This document shows positions 9,464-16,267 of a DNA stretch of 64,000 bases, in pieces. Below the pieces are notes generated by a model, which saw nothing but the letters and a program-made list of their open reading frames with translations, did no database searches and was not told the origin of the DNA. Where the stretch lies: assembly GCF_001553855.1 (NCBI RefSeq), contig NZ_LQWV01000001.1, forward strand, positions 186,001-250,000. The letters run 5' to 3'. Source of the DNA: Streptococcus gordonii. Its GTDB lineage: Bacteria; Bacillota; Bacilli; Lactobacillales; Streptococcaceae. The position numbers and the translations under genes were made by a program. How positions within the stretch are numbered: position 1 is the first letter of the stretch; the number at the start of each line of letters is the position of its first letter.

Positions 9464-9745
9464 TTACTCAACTATTGCTAGAATATTGGCTTCGCTGACT
9501 AGAAGGTAGGTTTCTTCACCGTCTTTCACTTCTACTCCTGCGTGACTTTCAACAAGAACCTTGTCTCCAGCTTTGACAGATGGTGCTACCAATTCACCGG
9601 TCAAGGTACGAACTCCTTGGCCAACTGCTACAACTGCGGCTGTCTTAGTCGCTGCATGACTGTTACCAGCGATAACAAAACCGCCAACTTTCTCTTCTTT
9701 TTCTTCTATTTTTAGGACCACTCGGTCACCTAATGGTTTTAACAT
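9464..9745 (-). CDS. groS: Co-chaperonin GroES (Cpn10)
   Basis: A 93-residue lid protein of the chaperonin, beginning [19 protein letters not shown] and containing the mobile loop ([11 protein letters not shown]) and the conserved [14 protein letters not shown] segment. The start at 9745 follows CAGGAGG; the upstream ATG at 9775 lies in the leader next to the CIRCE element. It is the first gene of groES-groEL. Confidence 0.96.
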   Translation of the reverse strand: MLKPLGDRVVLKIEEKEEKVGGFVIAGNSHAATKTAAVVAVGQGVRTLTGELVAPSVKAGDKVLVESHAGVEVKDGEETYLLVSEANILAIVE

Positions 9746-9768
9746 AGTATCCCTCCTGAGATTAATTT

Positions 9769-9795
9769 TTAGCACTCTCTTATATCGAGTGCTAA
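9769..9795. promoter_or_regulatory. CIRCE operator (HrcA)
   Basis: TTAGCACTC-N9-GAGTGCTAA, identical to the CIRCE consensus, in the groES leader between promoter and start codon. Confidence 0.95.
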
Positions 9796-9807
9796 TCTAT
9801 AGTTATT

Positions 9808-9835
9808 ATTTTATCACTTGGTCAAAAATAGTCAA
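9808..9835 (-). promoter_or_regulatory. groESL promoter
   Basis: Minus strand TTGACT (9830-9835), 16-base spacer, TAAAAT (9808-9813). A second possible -35, TTGACC, lies within the spacer. The -35 lies inside the CtsR-like box. Confidence 0.65.
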
Positions 9836-9836
9836 G
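9820..9836 (+). promoter_or_regulatory. CtsR box upstream of groESL
   Basis: GGTCAAAAATAGTCAAG matches the CtsR heptad repeat RGTCAAA-N3-RGTCAAA with one mismatch, and it overlaps the -35 of the groESL promoter. With the CIRCE element this gives dual HrcA/CtsR control, a known pattern in streptococci. Confidence 0.75.
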
Positions 9837-9867
9837 AAAAAAATACTATTTTTTCTTCAAAGAACTT

Positions 9868-9901
9868 AAAAAACTGACTAGAGAAACCAGTCAGTTTTTT
9901 T
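9868..9901 (-). terminator. Terminator of the fused ABC importer operon
   Basis: AAAACTGACT / AGTCAGTTTT hairpin with T-run, 4 bases after the ATPase stop. Confidence 0.85.
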
Positions 9902-9904
9902 GTC

Positions 9905-10708
9905 TTATCCTAGGACTAGAGCATCATCATTCAGTACTTGACCACTGTTCTTATGGAAGAGATCCATGAGCTGAGCTACCGTTAGATTTTCCTTTTCTTC
10001 ACCCTTCACATCCACGACAATCTTCCCATGATAGAGCATAATCAAGCGATTACCATACTCAATGGCGTGTTCCATGTTATGAGTGACCATGAGGGTTGTT
10101 AGCTTCTGCTCTTCTACTACTTTTTTCGTTAAGTTCATCACCATATCACTTGTTTTAGGATCGAGAGCTGCAGTATGTTCGTCCAGCAAGAGAACCTTAG
10201 GCCGAACTAAGGTCGCCATCGAAAGAGTCAAAGCCTGTCTTTGACCTCCAGATAAGAAATTAGCATCCGTCTTCATTCTATTTTCAAGACCTAGGCCAAG
10301 ATGTTCCAGTGCACCCTTAAAGATTTGGCGTTCTTCTTCTGTAATTGATCGTTTGAAAAAGCTCCGCTTCTTCCCACGACGATAAGCAATGGCCATATTT
10401 TCTTCTATCGTCAAATTGGTGGCTGTCCCCATCCGCGGGTCTTGAAAAACTCGACTAATACTTTTCGATCGATCAGCTACTGAAGGCTTTCTAATAGACT
10501 GACCATCAAGCAAGATATCTCCATCATCAATCTCTACGACACCTGCGATAGAGTTCATCAAGGTTGATTTCCCTGCTCCATTCCCACCAATTACGGAAAT
10601 AAAGTCTCCCTGTTCGATTTCGAGATCCAAGCCTCGGAGAACAGGATTCTCATTGATTGTTCCTTTTTCAAAGGTCTTATGAATATTGGTTAATGTTAAT
10701 AAAGACAT
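9905..10708 (-). CDS. ABC transporter ATP-binding protein (TrpXYZ-type importer)
   Basis: A 267-residue ATPase with Walker A GGNGAGKS (about 41-48), signature LSGGQ (152-156), Walker B VLLLDE (about 172-177) and the switch histidine in LMVTHNMEHA. It pairs with the permease half of the upstream fused gene; its ATG overlaps that gene's stop as TAATG, so the two are probably translated together. Homologous three-gene systems in streptococci are annotated as tryptophan or unknown amino-acid importers (TrpXYZ type). The substrate here is inferred from the leader peptide to be Tyr and/or Phe. Confidence 0.9.
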   Translation of the reverse strand: MSLLTLTNIHKTFEKGTINENPVLRGLDLEIEQGDFISVIGGNGAGKSTLMNSIAGVVEIDDGDILLDGQSIRKPSVADRSKSISRVFQDPRMGTATNLTIEENMAIAYRRGKKRSFFKRSITEEERQIFKGALEHLGLGLENRMKTDANFLSGGQRQALTLSMATLVRPKVLLLDEHTAALDPKTSDMVMNLTKKVVEEQKLTTLMVTHNMEHAIEYGNRLIMLYHGKIVVDVKGEEKENLTVAQLMDLFHKNSGQVLNDDALVLG

Positions 10709-12681
10709 TAGCTGTCACCTCCTGGCGTTAAGGTTTTGTTTGCTTTAATCTGCAATTTTTGACGAATTTCTGGAACGTAAAGAATGAGAGCAAGAAGAAT
10801 AGCTGAGGCTAATTTAAGCATTTGAGCATCCACATTCATAGCCAGAATAACTACTAGAACTAAACGATATAGGATGGATCCGACCACAATGGACCAGAGA
10901 CGTTTTCCAAGCGGAAGGTATTTAACAATGACTTCGGCCAAGATAATCGATGCTAAGCCGTTTACAATGGTTCCTGTTCCCATATTCATATCCGCATAAC
11001 CATTATTTTGAGCTAAAAGGGAGCCAGCAAGGGCAATTAGCCCATTTGAAAGCATATAACCTAAAATCTTAATTCGGTCAACTTTAATTCCATTGGCTTC
11101 TCCCATAGCCAAATTATCTCCGGTCGCCCGCAAAGCTAAACCAAGCTGGGTATTGAGTAGGACAATTAAAAGTAAGATAACAAAGGCAACGAAGGCAAGC
11201 CCTAATACAATGACCGAAGAGGTCTTAGATAGACTAAGTAGACTTGTCATCACAGTCACCAGTGTTGTCTGACCTGAAAGAGAAAGATTAGAACTTCCTA
11301 ATACAAGTAAGTTAACAGAATAAAGAGCAGTTAGAGTGATAATCCCCGTCAGAAGAGCCGGAATCTTCATCTTGGTATGTAGAAATCCAGACACTGCCCC
11401 CGCCAGCATTCCAGCAATAAAACCGCCAATGGTGGCTAGAAGAGGATTCAAGCCTTTCATAATTAAAATGGCTGTAGTTGCTGCACCAAGCGGGAAGGAT
11501 CCTTCTGCAGTCAGGTCTGCAATATCTAAAATTCGGAAGGTAATGAAGACTCCAATAGCCATAATAGACCAGAGCAAACCTTGAGATAGAGCAGAGAGTA
11601 CAATATCTAGAAGACCACCAGATGAATCAGACGACTTAGGTTTGGAAAGAGAATTCACTTTCGGATTAGCGGTATTTTTAGCAGAAGAGCTTTTCTGAGT
11701 TGTTTTTTTCGCTTGAGCATTTGCCTGTTCCTCTTGCTCAATGGCGCTGATGTCAATTCCTAGAAGTTGAGCCATTTCTTTATTAGCTACTGCCTTCAGC
11801 GTCTCAGGATCTTCAGCTGAAATATCATCGACTTTTTCTCCATTCATAATTCGAATAGCCATTTTAGCAGTTTGGCGACCCAAAGCTTCAAAATCAGCCC
11901 CGTAGGTAAAGAGCACCCCATCATCTACCACATCAACAGAACCACCCACTACAGGCACCTTCATTTCTTTAGATAAGTCTGTCACCAAGGTGATCGCTGA
12001 AACGATGGTATTATCAGCTGGAATAAAGAGGGCTTCCGTCTGACTCATCAAGCTTTTTGTGGTATCTTGCACATCATTTGTAGAGGAAATCCCCTTGACA
12101 ACCGTTTCAATACCAGCTTCTTTAAAAGCTGCTTCTGCCTCTTGCACTTGAATCTCTGAGTTTCGTTCATTGGTGGTGTACATAATCCCAACTTTTTTCA
12201 GATTAGGCATGACTTTTTTTAGCAAGGCCACTTGTTTCTTGGCGGGAGCTCGGTCACTTGTACCAGTTGCTAGACCGCCAACCTTGTCCATAGACTTCAC
12301 GAGCTTTGCGGATACAGGATCTGTAATCGCTGTAAAGAGAATGGGGGTGTCAGTCGATAGATTGACTAAAGATTGGGCTGCTGGCGTTGCAATCCCTAGA
12401 ACCAAGTCATTCTTAGAGAGTAGGCTCGTAGAAATCGTTTGGAGATTGGACTGGTCCCCTTGGGCATTCTGGTAGTCAATCTTGATATTCTTACCATCAA
12501 TATACCCTTGGTCTTTCAACTCATTCTCAAAGCCTTTTCGAGCAGCTGTCAGGGACTCATGCTCCACATATTGAAGAATCCCAATATGGACCTGTTTTTC
12601 CGACTTCTTTGAAGAACTGCATCCTGCTACAAGAAGTAAGGCTATCGCCAAACTAACCAAGGAAAGTAGTGTTTTTTTCAT
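10708..12681 (-). CDS. Fused substrate-binding lipoprotein and permease of an ABC importer
   Basis: One 657-residue reading frame carries two proteins that are usually separate. Residues 1-21 are a lipoprotein signal with lipobox LVAGC (C21). Residues about 30-312 are an ABC_sub_bind (TrpX-like) binding domain. Residues about 313-356 are a Lys/Ser/Thr/Asn/Gln-rich flexible linker, and residues about 357-657 are a branched-chain-type permease (BPD_transp_2) with about eight to nine helices. After lipidation at C21 the binding domain would be held outside and joined to its own channel. The start at 12681 follows AAGGAG with 8-base spacing. The leader upstream has an attenuator. No frameshift is needed to read the fusion. 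Confidence 0.88.
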   Translation of the reverse strand: MKKTLLSLVSLAIALLLVAGCSSSKKSEKQVHIGILQYVEHESLTAARKGFENELKDQGYIDGKNIKIDYQNAQGDQSNLQTISTSLLSKNDLVLGIATPAAQSLVNLSTDTPILFTAITDPVSAKLVKSMDKVGGLATGTSDRAPAKKQVALLKKVMPNLKKVGIMYTTNERNSEIQVQEAEAAFKEAGIETVVKGISSTNDVQDTTKSLMSQTEALFIPADNTIVSAITLVTDLSKEMKVPVVGGSVDVVDDGVLFTYGADFEALGRQTAKMAIRIMNGEKVDDISAEDPETLKAVANKEMAQLLGIDISAIEQEEQANAQAKKTTQKSSSAKNTANPKVNSLSKPKSSDSSGGLLDIVLSALSQGLLWSIMAIGVFITFRILDIADLTAEGSFPLGAATTAILIMKGLNPLLATIGGFIAGMLAGAVSGFLHTKMKIPALLTGIITLTALYSVNLLVLGSSNLSLSGQTTLVTVMTSLLSLSKTSSVIVLGLAFVAFVILLLIVLLNTQLGLALRATGDNLAMGEANGIKVDRIKILGYMLSNGLIALAGSLLAQNNGYADMNMGTGTIVNGLASIILAEVIVKYLPLGKRLWSIVVGSILYRLVLVVILAMNVDAQMLKLASAILLALILYVPEIRQKLQIKANKTLTPGGDS

Positions 12682-12701
12682 ATCATGCTCCTTAATTTTT
12701 T

Positions 12702-12744
12702 TCAAAAACAAAAAGCCAATTAGATAATATTCTAACTGGCTTTT
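12702..12744 (-). terminator. Leader (attenuator) terminator upstream of the fused importer
   Basis: Minus strand AAAAGCCAGTTAGA (from 12744) pairs with TCTAATTGGCTTTT (to 12711) around a 6-base loop and is followed by TTGTTTTTG. It stands 21 bases before the start codon of the gene it would switch off. Its 5-prime arm (CAGTTAGA) is complementary to TCTAACTG at 12788-12795, which gives an antiterminator alternative. Confidence 0.8.
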
Positions 12745-12779
12745 AAGTGCTGATATAGATGAGATCAATCATCCACTTT

Positions 12780-12818
12780 AATCCAGTCAGTTAGAAAAGA
12801 TATCTAATCAGCTGGATT
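12780..12818 (-). promoter_or_regulatory. Competing hairpin (anti-antiterminator candidate)
   Basis: Minus strand AATCCAG-ctga-TTAGA pairs with TCTAA-ctga-CTGGATT. The same TCTAACTG segment can instead pair with the terminator 5-prime arm at 12731-12738, so the two folds are mutually exclusive. Confidence 0.6.
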
Positions 12819-12843
12819 CATCATAAAATGCTTTAGCTTCATA

Positions 12844-12885
12844 GATACAAACGGGGAACGTTTGTATCCTTTCGGCTACAAACGT
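12844..12885 (-). promoter_or_regulatory. Alternative hairpins just after the leader peptide stop
   Basis: Two mutually exclusive stems share a middle strand. Pairing 12877-12885 with 12858-12866 gives a perfect 9-bp stem (ACGTTTGTA/TACAAACGT); pairing 12859-12868 with 12844-12853 gives a perfect 10-bp stem (GATACAAACG/CGTTTGTATC). The first stem begins at the base after the leader stop codon, so a ribosome stopped near the end of the leader would mask it. Confidence 0.65.
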
Positions 12886-12954
12886 CTATCTAAAGAAACT
12901 AAAGTAAAAGTAGGTATTTAATTTAATTGTCTGTGATGACGTTTGTTTAACCAT
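12886..12954 (-). CDS. Tyr/Phe-rich leader peptide (22 codons)
   Basis: ATG at 12954, preceded by AAGGAG, opens a 22-residue peptide that ends TYFYFSFFR before TAG at 12886-12888. Six of its last eight residues are Tyr or Phe, encoded in tandem. It starts about 30 bases after a strong promoter and is followed at once by alternative hairpins and a terminator. This is the classical layout of a ribosome-mediated amino-acid attenuator. No T-box sequence (TGGNACC) is visible. The encoded peptide is expected to have no role beyond sensing charged tRNA-Tyr/tRNA-Phe (inference). Confidence 0.7.
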   Translation of the reverse strand: MVKQTSSQTIKLNTYFYFSFFR

Positions 12955-12983
12955 TTTATTTCTCCTTGTTTTTATTGTTTAAT

Positions 12984-13012
12984 ACTATACCCTTAATTTC
13001 ATACAATGTCAA
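12984..13012 (-). promoter_or_regulatory. Promoter of the leader peptide and fused importer
   Basis: Minus strand TTGACA (13007-13012), 17-base spacer, TATAGT (12984-12989): near-consensus, about 300 bases before the importer start, so the transcript has a long leader. Confidence 0.85.
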
Positions 13013-13051
13013 GACTTTTTTAGAAAATTTCTGAAAATTTTTAACAATCAA

Positions 13052-13075
13052 CCCCCGATAATCTTTTATCAGGGG
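13052..13075 (-). terminator. Terminator after the lev PTS operon
   Basis: Minus strand CCCCTGATAA / TTATCGGGGG hairpin with a weak T-rich tail, 8 bases after the levX-like stop. Confidence 0.6.
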
Positions 13076-13083
13076 CATCTAGC

Positions 13084-13374
13084 TTAATATTTTATTTGAA
13101 TTTTAGCTTCAAAATCATCAATAACTTTTTGAAGATTGAGTCGGCCTTTGTAGATACCATAACCAAATACTAACATGGCAAGAACACCTAAAACTGCTAG
13201 GATAATTCCAACAATGAAAAGAATCATATTGGTTTGGCGAAAGAAATAAATCAGAACAAGACCGATACTCGCAATGGTAAAGAAGAGACTAAACCAACGT
13301 CCTAGATTTTCAATCATATGTTTTTGATAGTGAATTTCTGTTTCATAGCCTTGAATCAATTCTTGTTCTGTCAT
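13084..13374 (-). CDS. levX: LevX-like small membrane protein
   Basis: A 96-residue protein with two membrane helices (about 28-46 and 49-75) flanked by charged, helical ends. I recognise no enzymatic motif. It is the last gene of the levD-E-F-G operon, 11 bases after levG, the same position as the uncharacterised levX of S. mutans. The symbol rests on position rather than on sequence comparison. It may be a PTS accessory or regulatory protein. Confidence 0.6.
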   Translation of the reverse strand: MTEQELIQGYETEIHYQKHMIENLGRWFSLFFTIASIGLVLIYFFRQTNMILFIVGIILAVLGVLAMLVFGYGIYKGRLNLQKVIDDFEAKIQIKY

Positions 13375-13385
13375 GATTTCTCCTT

Positions 13386-14216
13386 TTAATATTTCAAACC
13401 TGGATTAAAGAAGCCAAGTAATACACCAATAAATGCAACAACTACAAGAAGTAGCATCACTTTGATTGGAGATAGATTTTTCTTAGCCATTAACCACCAG
13501 CAAAAGACGATAAATAATGCCGTCAAAAGTCCTGGATAAACTCCGTCCAATTGATCTTGCAGAACCAAGAATGCTTTTCCGGATGAGTCTTTTAATTGGA
13601 AAGCTGTTTTAACAGGCACCCAAGTAGCTGCTACTGCTCCGATAACCATACCACCAATGATAGATACAGATTTACGGATAGCTTGTCCTTGAGGACCAAC
13701 AAGAAATTCAACCGCTTTGTCGCCCAGTTCATAGCCCTTAAAATAGGCAAATTTCATACCGAAGTAAGCTAGCAAGTTCCAGACAACGATGTAGAAGATA
13801 GCACCTAGTGGAGATCCTCCGTTTGATAAACCAAGGGCTATCCCCAAGATAATCGGGATCAGTGTCCCAACAATCAGCGAGTCTCCAATACCTGCAACAG
13901 GTCCCATCAAACCAGCACGAAGTCCATTGATTGTTTCATCATCCACTCCGTCAGCACCATTTGCACGTGCCTCTTCGAGCCCTGCTGTAATCCCGACAAT
14001 CAAGGCACCTAGCTGAGGTTCAGTATTGAAGAAGGCTGTATAAGTATGCATTGCCTTTGCTTGATCTTCTTTTTTCGGATAAAGTTCTTCCACAATTGGT
14101 AGCATAGACGCAAGATAACCAAAAGTCTGCATGTGCTCTTGTGAGAAGCAGGTCAAGTTACCATAGTACCAATGATGGAAAGATTTTCCTAATGTTTTTT
14201 TCGTTAATTTTGCCAT
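13386..14216 (-). CDS. levG: PTS mannose-family EIID
   Basis: A 276-residue EIID of the mannose/fructose/sorbose PTS family, which forms the membrane channel with EIIC. Typical segments are visible: NLTCFSQEHMQTFGY near the N-terminus, a long central region with AGIGDSLIVGTLIPI, and C-terminal hydrophobic helices. The start at 14216 is one base after the levF stop and follows AGGAGG inside the levF end; the ATG further upstream lies within levF. Substrate is inferred as fructose or mannose-type sugars from the adjacent Lev sensor genes. Confidence 0.92.
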   Translation of the reverse strand: MAKLTKKTLGKSFHHWYYGNLTCFSQEHMQTFGYLASMLPIVEELYPKKEDQAKAMHTYTAFFNTEPQLGALIVGITAGLEEARANGADGVDDETINGLRAGLMGPVAGIGDSLIVGTLIPIILGIALGLSNGGSPLGAIFYIVVWNLLAYFGMKFAYFKGYELGDKAVEFLVGPQGQAIRKSVSIIGGMVIGAVAATWVPVKTAFQLKDSSGKAFLVLQDQLDGVYPGLLTALFIVFCWWLMAKKNLSPIKVMLLLVVVAFIGVLLGFFNPGLKY

Positions 14217-14217
14217 T

Positions 14218-15069
14218 TTAGATATCCTCCTCATCATCGTCATCAATCACGCCTGTACTTGCTACTGCTTGAGCTCTGACATTTTTAGCCATTTGAATTT
14301 CATAGAATAGAACAGCGAAAATCAATGAAATGACTGCACAAGAGACTAGATTTAATCCTAGAGAAGCTGCAAGAGTAAAACCGACAAAGAAAGGAATGAA
14401 GTCGACAGCTTTTTCAACAATTTGTTTTAACAAAATAGCGATTCCGACACATGGAAGGAGTGAGCCCACTGTAAAGAGGGTTTTCATTGGAATTCCATCC
14501 AAAGGAAGGGCTGATTTCAAAGCTGTAACTGCATCTGCCCCTAATTTACACATGATTAGAGTTGGTAAGAAAGAGAAGACAATGTGTGAAATCCATGGGA
14601 AGCCCCAGTCTACTGCGTACAAACGCTTAAATTCTCCTTTTTCGACTGCTTTCCAACCAATGTGTTGCCAGAGCAAGTTCATTGTAGCTGTACCATAAAA
14701 TAGAACGGTACCAACTGTTCCTACTAAAGTTCCCATTGATTTAGCCAAGTTAGCTGCATCTGAAGAATCTAAGGCTAAGCCTTGTGTCGTAATAGCTACC
14801 ATCGCTAGCGGAATACCGATATAAGAAACCGCACGAACGTCTGCTGAAACTGTACCACCAGGAGTAACCAGAGCAATATAAACCAATTGCATGGCAACCC
14901 CACAGACTATACCTAGTTTAATATCTCCTAAGATAAGCCCTGAAACAAGTCCACCAACAAGCGGGCGTCCCAGAGTATAGTTACCAATTGATGTACCACC
15001 TAGACCAGGCATGGATGACAAACACGCAAACAATCCTAGCAAAGCGGCCTGTAACCAAGAAATTGTCAT
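14218..15069 (-). CDS. levF: PTS mannose-family EIIC
   Basis: A 283-residue polytopic EIIC of the mannose PTS family (GIVCGVAMQLVYIALVTPGG, repeated hydrophobic helices) with an unusually acidic C-terminal tail, DDDDEEDI. It transports the sugar while EIIB phosphorylates it. Third gene of the levD-E-F-G-X operon, it starts 30 bases after levE and ends one base before levG. Confidence 0.93.
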   Translation of the reverse strand: MTISWLQAALLGLFACLSSMPGLGGTSIGNYTLGRPLVGGLVSGLILGDIKLGIVCGVAMQLVYIALVTPGGTVSADVRAVSYIGIPLAMVAITTQGLALDSSDAANLAKSMGTLVGTVGTVLFYGTATMNLLWQHIGWKAVEKGEFKRLYAVDWGFPWISHIVFSFLPTLIMCKLGADAVTALKSALPLDGIPMKTLFTVGSLLPCVGIAILLKQIVEKAVDFIPFFVGFTLAASLGLNLVSCAVISLIFAVLFYEIQMAKNVRAQAVASTGVIDDDDEEDI

Positions 15070-15099
15070 AATAAGCCTCCTTTAACGCTTATAGTATTA

Positions 15100-15594
15100 T
15101 TAAAAACCAAACTTAGACTTGAAATCACTCCAGTAGCCGATGGAAACATCTGGCAATAATTGGAATTTCACCTTATAACCAGCCTTTTCAATTGCTTCAA
15201 TTGCCTCTGCTTCTTCCTGAGTAATAGACTGATTGTTTCCTAGTTTCGTTGCTCCTGGGCGATCATTAGCAGGCCCGACGATAATTTCTTTAACATCAGC
15301 TGGAACAAAGCCTTGGTCTACTAAAATTTCTTTCATATCAATTGGATTCTTCGTAATTAAGAAATAGCGGCTATCTGAATCCAAGACCTTTTGTGATTTT
15401 TCTTTAAAAGCTTCTTTAGTCCAAACAAAAGTTTTCTTATCTGAAGCAGCTTTATAAGCTTGTTTTAATACGGCATTCCCTGCAGCTGCATCATTGACCG
15501 CAATTAAGCCATCACAAGGATATTCCTTAGCCCAGCGAGTAACTGTCTGACCGTGGATCATGCGGTCATCAATCCGTACAAATGAAATTGTCAT
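15100..15594 (-). CDS. levE: PTS mannose-family EIIB
   Basis: A 164-residue cytoplasmic EIIB with the active-site motif VRIDDRMIHGQTVTRW; H14 is the phosphoryl carrier. It takes phosphate from EIIA (levD) and passes it to sugar entering through EIIC/EIID. Usual length for the family. It lies 20 bases after levD. Confidence 0.94.
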   Translation of the reverse strand: MTISFVRIDDRMIHGQTVTRWAKEYPCDGLIAVNDAAAGNAVLKQAYKAASDKKTFVWTKEAFKEKSQKVLDSDSRYFLITKNPIDMKEILVDQGFVPADVKEIIVGPANDRPGATKLGNNQSITQEEAEAIEAIEKAGYKVKFQLLPDVSIGYWSDFKSKFGF

Positions 15595-15614
15595 GATAAA
15601 TCTCCTTTAAGTAT

Positions 15615-16052
15615 TTAAATATCGTCGTCATCTTCTTCGTCACTATCGGTTGCGACTTCGAATTCTTGAAGAGCTGCTGAAGCTTCTGAAAGAATGGTTC
15701 TAGCTAGTTCTTTGCCTTCTAACATATCTTTCATAACTAGCCCTGTTAAAGCCATGGTCAGGTTTAGACCACCTAGGACAACTGCTGTGTCTAATTTTCC
15801 AAGTTCAGCCAAGACATCGCAGGCAGTAGTAAGAGGGCTTCCCCCAACAATATCTGCCAACACAAGAACCTGATCTTCCTCAGCTAAGCCCGCTAAAGCT
15901 TGGCGAAACTCCAAGGCAAAATCGTCTACTGACTTACCTGCTTTTAGACCAACAGCAATCACTTGATCTGTCTTGTCGCCGGCAAACATTCCCAAAGAAC
16001 TTTGCACCCCTTCGGCCAAGCCACCGTGGCTGACCAATACAAGATATTTCAT
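15615..16052 (-). CDS. levD: PTS mannose-family EIIA
   Basis: A 145-residue EIIA with the motif LVLVSHGGLAEG; H9 is the phosphorylation site. It accepts phosphate from HPr. The C-terminus is a striking acidic tail (ATDSDEEDDDDI), echoed by that of levF. First gene of the PTS operon; a strong AAGGAGG site precedes the ATG, and the upstream 215 bases hold a cre site and two large palindromes. Confidence 0.94.
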   Translation of the reverse strand: MKYLVLVSHGGLAEGVQSSLGMFAGDKTDQVIAVGLKAGKSVDDFALEFRQALAGLAEEDQVLVLADIVGGSPLTTACDVLAELGKLDTAVVLGGLNLTMALTGLVMKDMLEGKELARTILSEASAALQEFEVATDSDEEDDDDI

Positions 16053-16138
16053 CTTTCCTGCCTCCTTACCCTTCTACTTCTTAGCCAATTTAGGCTTTAA
16101 ACGTCGAAGGTTTCTTTATGATTTTATTTTACAGGTTG

Positions 16139-16152
16139 TGGAACCGGTTTCA
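16139..16152. promoter_or_regulatory. cre site (CcpA) upstream of levD
   Basis: TGGAACCGGTTTCA matches the catabolite-responsive element TGWAANCGNTNWCA at all but one position, about 90 bases upstream of levD. It implies CcpA-mediated catabolite control. Confidence 0.7.
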
Positions 16153-16158
16153 TATTGT

Positions 16159-16187
16159 CAAATGTCACTTAAGTTAGATGACATTTG
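16159..16187. promoter_or_regulatory. Dyad upstream of levD, copy 1 (LevR operator candidate)
   Basis: CAAATGTCA-N11-TGACATTTG, a perfect 9-base inverted repeat built on TGTCA/TGACA, next to the cre site. Since the adjacent genes encode a NarL-type regulator, this is the natural candidate for its site (inference). Confidence 0.55.
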
Positions 16188-16195
16188 TTAGGAAG

Positions 16196-16215
16196 AATAT
16201 GACAATTGTCATATT
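16196..16215. promoter_or_regulatory. Dyad upstream of levD, copy 2 (20-base palindrome)
   Basis: AATATGACAATTGTCATATT is a perfect 20-base palindrome sharing the TGACA/TGTCA words of the neighbouring dyad at 16159-16187. It lies between the levT stop and the levD promoter region. Confidence 0.6.
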
Positions 16216-16267
16216 GGTCTAGTCAACTTTGTTTATTCTGTGATTGAAATGCAAAAAAGAAAGCAGA

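Noticed and set aside
12780..12960. CRISPR-like repeats
   Set aside because: The repeated GATACAAACG/CGTTTGTATC words are inverted arms of RNA stems, not spaced direct repeats.
12682..13083. T-box riboswitch upstream of the fused importer
   Set aside because: The leader has long stems and a terminator, but the invariant T-box sequence (TGGNACC) is absent and a well-formed leader peptide explains the layout better.
16053..16267. Sigma-54 (-12/-24) promoter for the mannose-family PTS
   Set aside because: Some mannose PTS operons use sigma-54, but no TGGCAC-N5-TTGC is visible and the regulator is NarL-type rather than an AAA+ LevR.
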